This document shows, piece by piece, positions 35,338-39,881 of a stretch of 39,881 nt of DNA; positions within the stretch are counted from its first letter, which is position 1; each line of letters starts with the position of its first letter. Source of the stretch: Rarobacter faecitabidus (GTDB lineage: Bacteria; Actinomycetota; Actinomycetes; Actinomycetales; Cellulomonadaceae); the NCBI RefSeq assembly GCF_006716265.1, contig NZ_VFOS01000006.1, positions 1 to 39,881 of the forward strand. Reading direction: 5' to 3'. The position numbers and the translations under genes were made by a program. The notes beneath the pieces are model-generated. The model did not search any database and was not told the origin of the DNA. It saw only the letters and a program-made list of their open reading frames with translations.

Positions 35338-35864
35338 GTCTTCAGACTCGGTACGAGTTCACGCTCCCGCGCGGCTACGTCGACGATTCCGGTGCGGTTC
35401 ACCGCAGCGGCGTGATGCGTCTGGCGACCGCGCGGGACGAGCTTGAGCCCCTCAGGGATCCCACGATCTCGGGGCCCGACGACCCGCGCCTGACGGTCAT
35501 CGTCCTGGCGCGGGTCGTCGAGCGACTCGGTTCGCTTGACCTCGTGACGATACGCGAGATCGAGTCGCTGTTCGCGGCCGATCTCGCGTACCTGCAGGAC
35601 TTCTACGGCGTAATCAACTTCGGCACCCAGGCCGAATACGAGGCCTTCGTATCGGCTGAGTCGGCCGAGTTGGTCTCGACCTCCGCACCCGCGGCGGCCT
35701 CGACGCCTGCCGTGGCCGATGCGGCCCCGATCGCGGCGGAGGCCTCGTCCTCGCCGCAGGCGCCGGAAGACGAGCCTGTCGCACCCGCGGAGCCGGCGGA
35801 TGTTCCCGCTGCCCCGCGGCCGGGACGCTCGGCCATCGAGGAGATCCCAAGCGAATCGCGTTGA
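35334..35864 (+). CDS. Tail-assembly-like eCIS protein with disordered tail
   Basis: A 176-residue protein. Residues 1-105 (SLQTRYEFTLPRGYVDDSG, then RLATARDELEP and LTVIVLARVVERLG) match small phage/eCIS tail-assembly proteins that are thought to act as chaperones. The remaining 70 residues are an Ala/Pro/Glu-rich disordered tail. The GTG overlaps the tube stop by 4 nt (GTGA), so I prefer it to the longer frame reaching back into the tube gene. The function is inferred from position and pattern. Confidence 0.78.
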   Translation: MSLQTRYEFTLPRGYVDDSGAVHRSGVMRLATARDELEPLRDPTISGPDDPRLTVIVLARVVERLGSLDLVTIREIESLFAADLAYLQDFYGVINFGTQAEYEAFVSAESAELVSTSAPAAASTPAVADAAPIAAEASSSPQAPEDEPVAPAEPADVPAAPRPGRSAIEEIPSESR

Positions 35865-36043
35865 GTGCAATGCTGCGGTATCCGATTGAAGCGCTGTGGC
35901 AGGAGATCGCCTATCTGGCGTATCACCTGCACTGGTCCATGGATGACCTCCTGGACCTGGAACACCTCGACCGCGTGCGCATGGTGCGCGCGGTCTCGGC
36001 AATGAACGATCGAGCGTGGGAGGCGGTGAAGGCGAATGCCTGA
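35861..36043 (+). CDS. Small DUF6760-like eCIS protein
   Basis: A 60-residue protein. The core YPIEALWQEIAYLAYHLHW is followed by SMDDLLDLEHLDR, the pattern of the small DUF6760 family found in eCIS loci between tube genes. The start is uncertain: a TTG at 35861 overlapping the previous stop (TTGA), or an ATG at 35870 that removes three residues. It is in the -1 frame relative to the preceding gene. The role is unknown, probably in tube or sheath assembly. Confidence 0.78.
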   Translation: MSAMLRYPIEALWQEIAYLAYHLHWSMDDLLDLEHLDRVRMVRAVSAMNDRAWEAVKANA

Positions 36044-36503
36044 GACGCAGTTGCTGGGCGGCGAGCCCAGTAATGCCTCGCAGTTCATCTTCGAGGTCGA
36101 CGGCGTCACTATCGGCGTATTCCGCGAGGTGAGTGGCCTCGAACTGACAGTTGGAGTCGAGGAGTACGCCGAGGGCGGCGAGAACGGCTACGTGCACCGG
36201 TTCCCGGGACGCATGCGCTGGCCCAACATCGTGCTGCGACGCGGACTGATCGAGTCCGACGCCCTGTTCGATTGGGTGTCGAAGTCCGCAGGGGAGGGCT
36301 TCGCCGCGAACGACAACAAGCTGACGAGGACCACCGGGGCCGTAACGGTCGTGAACTGGCAGGGCCAGCGGCTGCGCACCTGGCAGTTCAACGACGTGTT
36401 CGCCGTCCGCTGGACGGGGCCGCAGCTGAATGTGGATTCGGAGCAGATGCTCGAGGAATCGCTCGAGATCGCCCATCACGGATTCAAGTCGAGGACGCCA
36501 TGA
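36036..36503 (+). CDS. Inner tube protein 2 (gp19-like) of the injection system
   Basis: A 155-residue paralogue of the first tube protein (QFIFEVDGVTIGVFREVSGL ... WTGPQLNVDSEQMLEESLEI). eCIS commonly encode two or three tube paralogues; the later ones sit at the tube-baseplate junction, which is the likely place for this one. It overlaps the DUF6760-like gene by 8 nt, with GAAGG 3-4 nt before its ATG. Confidence 0.9.
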   Translation: MPETQLLGGEPSNASQFIFEVDGVTIGVFREVSGLELTVGVEEYAEGGENGYVHRFPGRMRWPNIVLRRGLIESDALFDWVSKSAGEGFAANDNKLTRTTGAVTVVNWQGQRLRTWQFNDVFAVRWTGPQLNVDSEQMLEESLEIAHHGFKSRTP

Positions 36504-39500
36504 GCGCGCAGGATGATGGCCCGCACGCCCACGGCGTCGTGGCAGCCGAATCGCCCGCCGCGGGGGTGGCGAGGCCGACGCTGGGCTCGCTGATCGTTCG
36601 GCGCTGGCGCCGTCCCGGCCCGCCCGTGGGGACGAGGCGTCCGCCGCTCATCGGCTCGGTCGCCGGTGCGGCCATGAGTTTCGCCGGGGCGATGGGGCGT
36701 CCGGTCATGGTCCGTCGCAGCTCGATCGGCCCGCGCCCGGTGAGTCGCGCATCCGTCCGGGGGAGCGCCCCAGCAGAGTTACAGCCGCGCCCGCCGCGCT
36801 GGTGGCGGGAACAAACGGCGTTCGGTACGGCCATGGGCGAGGCGCCCACCGAGCATGGCACTGGGGCCAGGGGGATCGCCCGAGTCGTGCGGCCGATGCC
36901 TGCTCCGAGTGAGGCCCGGCCGACCGGATCGTGGGTGACGACCACTCCCAAGGTCGTGCCCATGCGACTGCCCGCTGAGGTTGCCGCGGTCGGCAACCTG
37001 ACGACGGCGGCCGACCGCGCACCGCGTCGCGTGGCGAAGAAGGAACCCCCGGCGGGGAACACCGGGGGAGCGGAATCCCGGCTGTCGACGCCCGCGGCTC
37101 CGGCCGTGAGCGCCGCCGCTCCCCGTGACACTTCGGCAGTGGCCACACCCATCATGCCGGATGCCGGCAGGCTCGTCCGCCGCCAGATGGCAGTACGCGC
37201 CGCGGCCCAGCGGCAGGCGGTCGCAGCGAGCCCGCGCCCGAGCCGACTGTCTCCCGCGCCCAAGATCGCGCCCGTCGCACCCAGGTCAACGTCCGCCGCA
37301 CCCAGGTCAACGTCCGCCGCGCCCAGGTCCGCGTCCGCCGCGCCGAACGCCGGAGCCGCCGGTGCGAGTTCCGCTCGGCTGAGCGGCGATCGCGCTGGAA
37401 GTGCGCAGTCGGCGTCCTCGCGTTCGAGTAATGAAACCGCGCCCGTGGCACCCGTCGCCGACAATCCGCGCACCGCTACCCAGTCCCCGTCGCAAGCGTC
37501 GAGTCCGGTTGCGACACCGCCATCGCAGCACGGCTCTGAGTCGGCGGAGCCGATCCGCCGATCCGTCAACGCCGCCGCGCAAGCGAACGCCAGTGCGTCC
37601 GCCAGTTCCTCGCCTCAAGGCGCCACGGCCGGACTACCGGGCGATGGCGCGGCGAGCGCCCGGGTCAGTGGCGCCGCCGGAGCGAACGAGGCTGGCGCGC
37701 TGCCCGCGCCGCCTTCCGCTGGCGCGGCCGCATCGAATCCCGGCCCGCTGCATTCCGAATCGACTAAGGCCGATGCGAATCCTGGCGCCCTGTCCGAGGC
37801 GGGTTCTGACGGATCGCTGCCGAGCGGCGGGGCCGCATCCCCTGGTGCTGCGCCCAGCGCATCATTCAGCCCTGCTTCGAGCTACGCGGGCGAGATCGAT
37901 GCGGGACGCGGCAATCCGGCTAGACCAGGCGCCGGAGATCAGCCCATCCTTCGGACCGCCGGAGCGCGTCACCAACCGGGGCCGAAGGGAGCCGTGTCAT
38001 CGGTCGCGCCGAAGTCGCTCCCCTTCGCGACGTTGCGTCCCCATCAGGTCGGGCAGGAGCAGGTCGCGCCCCATCCCACCAGAATCCGCCGGCTCAGTGG
38101 TGCCGGTGCCCTACGCGACGCGGGAAGCACGTCCGTAGCCGCCAGGTCGTCTGTGTGGTCGCCGGTCGCGGCGAGCGCGGCCCGAACGCCCGCGGACGAT
38201 GCGGGCGCCGATGCCGGTCGAACTCGCGCTTCGGCCTCAGTCGGTGCGATAGCCCGCATCGGTTCTGCGCGCCCGGCGCAGGGAGCGGGTGCCAGCCCGC
38301 GCACATCAGCGCCAGGCAGCCACGCGGCGGCCGCGAGCGCGGCGTCGGTTGCCGGTGCGTCCTCGCCGGCGCGGGACGTCCCCGCCTCGGCCGTGGCGTC
38401 GCGAACTGCCGACGTAGCCGGTCGGGTCGCCGCGCCGCAGGCGGTGGGGCAGGCCGTCGAGGCCCCGGCGGCATCTTCCCAGAGCGGCGGGCAGGCGGCG
38501 ACCGCGCCCAGCAAGACGACCGCGCCCAGCAAGACGACCGCGCCCAGCAAGACGACCGTCAGCACGACAACCGCGCCCAGCACGTCCACCGCAAGCGAGG
38601 GTAGCGCGCGCCAGCCGGTGCGCCGTCTCGCAACGGGCAGTGCAGCCGGCACTACGTCAGCGAGCGGTGAGAGGGCTGGTGCGGTCGCGACCCTCGAGCG
38701 CGGGGGCGTGCCAAGTCACCGGCTGGCGGGTGGCGGCCACCACCGCATCACCGGCGCGGCGGCAGGTGGACGTATGGCGGGTTCGACGGGCGCCTTCGGG
38801 CGTCCGCCCGCATTCGCGCGTGCGCTCGGCGCCGGTCCCTCCTGGTCACACGTCCCCATCGAGGCGCACCTCGACAGCGCGACCCAGCGCGGCGACTCCG
38901 CGTGGCTCACGCGGGCGGGTTCCACGGTGCGCAGGCACACCGGCCAGCCCGGATCCGTGGCGCCCAAGGTCGGGCGGCCGGGCGCGCAGGCGGATGCGCA
39001 GGCGGGTGCTGCTCGCGAAGCTGGCGGCCTCACTGGCCCCCGCGCGGGCGGCGCTAACAATGCCACTGCGGCGACGCCCGCGGCGCGACAGGGTTCAGGT
39101 CCTGCCGCTGGACCGCAGGCATCGCTTGCCGCGCCCGCAGACCCCGTCGCGCGGTTCACCTCGGCCGCGAGCGGCGCACGCGAAGCAAGTTTCTCCGGTC
39201 CGATCGCGTCGGCTCGAATGACGGCGCTCTCCCCTGCGACCGCCTCGCGCCAGCCCGGCCTGGCACCGACTGATCCAGGAGTTCCGTCAGCGGCTCCGGG
39301 TGGGTCCGCAACCCCTATTCGCAGGCTCGCATGGACGAGCGGGGAGACTCGTCCTCGCATCCCCAGCGGGTGGCGCTTCGCCCCGCCACCGGGAGCCGGC
39401 GCCGCGCCGCAGGACAAGTCGTCCGCGCCGGTCGTGGGGCGCGCGCCCCGGTCCTCGTCGGCCACGTCCGCGTCCCCGGGCGGATCGCGCCGCGCGCCGG

Positions 39501-39877
39501 CGGTCCCGGCCAGCGCCAGCGGTCCCGCTCCCGCCGGGACGGGCGCACCCGGATCGCCGATCATCCGCCGCTGGCTGGCGCCGGAAAGCTCGTCCTCGAT
39601 AGGAGAAACCATGAGACCCGAGGGCCAGTCCGAGTTCGCCGACGCGCTGCGCCGGGAAGTCTCTCAGCGAGTGCACGCCGGATCCTTCGATTCGGCGAAC
39701 GTTGGCGACGGCGGCAGTGACAGCAGCCCTGCCACCCAGGTCGTGGACCAGGTCCTGCGGCTCGTGGACGCGCGGCTCGATGCAGTGCTCGAATCGCGGG
39801 TGCGCGGCGTAGTCGACGACAGAATTCTTGCCGAGACCGAGCGGTGGGCTTGGCGCAGCGATCGAGGGGTGTACTGA
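36500..39877 (+). CDS. Giant Ala/Ser/Pro-rich, probably disordered eCIS protein
   Basis: A 1125-residue protein of unknown function whose ATG overlaps the tube 2 stop (ATGA). It is dominated by Ala, Ser, Pro, Gly and Thr. I see no cysteine, signal peptide or membrane helix. About ten short copies of a hydrophobic-Arg-Arg motif are spread along it: LIVRRW 31, VMVRRS 69, RLVRRQ 224, PIRRSV 351, PILRTA 482, RIRRLS 528, PVRRLA 706, TVRRHT 809, PIRRLA 939, IIRRWL 1021. Only the last 85 residues look folded (helical, RREVSQRV and VVDQVLRLVDARLDAVLESR). The strong G/C bias at third positions continues throughout, supporting real coding. By position it belongs to the injection system, perhaps as scaffold, cargo linker or tape. 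I cannot assign a function. Confidence 0.75.
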   Translation: MSAQDDGPHAHGVVAAESPAAGVARPTLGSLIVRRWRRPGPPVGTRRPPLIGSVAGAAMSFAGAMGRPVMVRRSSIGPRPVSRASVRGSAPAELQPRPPRWWREQTAFGTAMGEAPTEHGTGARGIARVVRPMPAPSEARPTGSWVTTTPKVVPMRLPAEVAAVGNLTTAADRAPRRVAKKEPPAGNTGGAESRLSTPAAPAVSAAAPRDTSAVATPIMPDAGRLVRRQMAVRAAAQRQAVAASPRPSRLSPAPKIAPVAPRSTSAAPRSTSAAPRSASAAPNAGAAGASSARLSGDRAGSAQSASSRSSNETAPVAPVADNPRTATQSPSQASSPVATPPSQHGSESAEPIRRSVNAAAQANASASASSSPQGATAGLPGDGAASARVSGAAGANEAGALPAPPSAGAAASNPGPLHSESTKADANPGALSEAGSDGSLPSGGAASPGAAPSASFSPASSYAGEIDAGRGNPARPGAGDQPILRTAGARHQPGPKGAVSSVAPKSLPFATLRPHQVGQEQVAPHPTRIRRLSGAGALRDAGSTSVAARSSVWSPVAASAARTPADDAGADAGRTRASASVGAIARIGSARPAQGAGASPRTSAPGSHAAAASAASVAGASSPARDVPASAVASRTADVAGRVAAPQAVGQAVEAPAASSQSGGQAATAPSKTTAPSKTTAPSKTTVSTTTAPSTSTASEGSARQPVRRLATGSAAGTTSASGERAGAVATLERGGVPSHRLAGGGHHRITGAAAGGRMAGSTGAFGRPPAFARALGAGPSWSHVPIEAHLDSATQRGDSAWLTRAGSTVRRHTGQPGSVAPKVGRPGAQADAQAGAAREAGGLTGPRAGGANNATAATPAARQGSGPAAGPQASLAAPADPVARFTSAASGAREASFSGPIASARMTALSPATASRQPGLAPTDPGVPSAAPGGSATPIRRLAWTSGETRPRIPSGWRFAPPPGAGAAPQDKSSAPVVGRAPRSSSATSASPGGSRRAPAVPASASGPAPAGTGAPGSPIIRRWLAPESSSSIGETMRPEGQSEFADALRREVSQRVHAGSFDSANVGDGGSDSSPATQVVDQVLRLVDARLDAVLESRVRGVVDDRILAETERWAWRSDRGVY
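37280..37342 (+). repeat. 3 x 21-bp in-frame tandem repeat
   Basis: Three copies of a 21-bp unit at 37280-37300, 37301-37321 and 37322-37342 encode (PRSxSAA)3. Units 1 and 2 differ at one base. This suggests recent slippage or unequal exchange in the disordered protein. Confidence 0.9.
38501..38554 (+). repeat. 3 x 18-bp in-frame tandem repeat
   Basis: Three identical 18-bp units at 38501-38518, 38519-38536 and 38537-38554 encode (TAPSKT)3. The identity at DNA level points to recent expansion, and copy number may differ between strains. Confidence 0.92.
39611..39877 (+). CDS. Possible internally initiated C-terminal product of the disordered protein gene
   Basis: Within the long gene, an in-frame ATG (codon 1038) is preceded by AGGAG with 5-nt spacing (39601-39605). 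This is better than the site of the full-length start. Translation from here would give an 88-residue, mostly helical protein (starting MRPEGQSEFADALRREVSQR) that is exactly the folded part of the large protein. It could be a separate subunit made in excess, or the site could be chance. The evidence is the ribosome binding site and the domain boundary. Confidence 0.45.
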   Translation: MRPEGQSEFADALRREVSQRVHAGSFDSANVGDGGSDSSPATQVVDQVLRLVDARLDAVLESRVRGVVDDRILAETERWAWRSDRGVY

Positions 39878-39881
39878 CGTG

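Noticed and set aside
35830-35872. Possible -1 programmed frameshift joining the assembly-like protein to the DUF6760-like protein
   Set aside because: The second frame is -1 as in phage tail-assembly chaperones, but I see no X-XXY-YYZ slippery site before the stop. A TTGA overlap explains the layout.
34845-36479. 544-codon minus-strand frame opposite the tube genes
   Set aside because: It is antisense to five consecutive, recognisable eCIS genes.
37280-38554. CRISPR-like short repeats
   Set aside because: The repeats are directly adjacent without spacers, have lengths divisible by three and lie in frame in a coding region.
33240-39881. Prophage or R-type pyocin remnant
   Set aside because: No integrase, terminase, capsid, holin or attachment site is visible. 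Two tube paralogues and a DUF6760-like gene fit eCIS. The right part is unseen, so this is provisional.

Overview
The window comes from a high-GC Actinomycetota chromosome. The evidence is the strong GC bias at third codon positions, many GTG starts, 4-nt stop/start overlaps, an LPxTG sorting signal, an actinobacterial-type ydaO (cyclic di-AMP) riboswitch in front of an NlpC/P60 gene, and a MoxR-DUF58-transglutaminase operon. I cannot name the species. No rRNA, tRNA, CRISPR array, transposase or integrase was seen.

Layout. (1) 1-8.5 kb is a secreted alpha-glucan (probably dextran) degradation island. A GH49 dextranase and a downstream MFS transporter (cut by the left edge) are on the minus strand. 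Divergent from them is an 1802-residue secreted six-hairpin glycosidase with ten tandem Ig-like repeats, preceded by a promoter whose -10 lies in a perfect inverted repeat. (2) 8.7-11.4 kb is a DrrA/NodI-type ABC efflux operon (ATPase plus two ABC-2 permeases), probably translated from a leaderless mRNA. (3) 11.3-15.6 kb, minus strand, is a SipW/TasA-like surface-matrix cluster. It holds an alternate-signal exported protein, then an operon of a second such protein, a ricin-lectin protein, an LPxTG-anchored protein and an ER/archaeal-type signal peptidase. (4) 15.8-16.9 kb is a secreted NlpC/P60 peptidoglycan hydrolase under a cyclic di-AMP riboswitch. (5) 17.1-23.7 kb is a branched-chain amino-acid type (Liv/HAAT) ABC transporter. 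The binding-protein gene is on the plus strand, and livH-livM-livG-livF plus a GNAT acetyltransferase gene converge on it from the minus strand. LivH carries an extra N-terminal extracytoplasmic domain. (6) 23.8-28.9 kb is a translationally coupled MoxR - DUF58 - TgpA-like transglutaminase - septum-formation-domain operon. (7) 29.0-30.3 kb is a uracil/xanthine permease. (8) 30.4-33.0 kb is a large LAL-type LuxR regulator.

(9) 33.2 kb to the right edge is the start of an extracellular (phage-tail-like) contractile injection system (eCIS). The order is sheath, first tube, tail-assembly-like protein, DUF6760-like small protein, second tube, then a 1125-residue Ala/Ser/Pro-rich, apparently disordered protein. 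That last protein carries about ten copies of a short hydrophobic-Arg-Arg motif and an internal start with its own ribosome binding site. The baseplate, spike and ATPase genes would lie beyond the window.

The parts most worth follow-up are the disordered eCIS protein and the SipW-linked matrix operon with its lectin and sortase-anchored members. Next are the riboswitch that ends directly at a ribosome binding site and the promoter/operator of the multi-repeat glycosidase.
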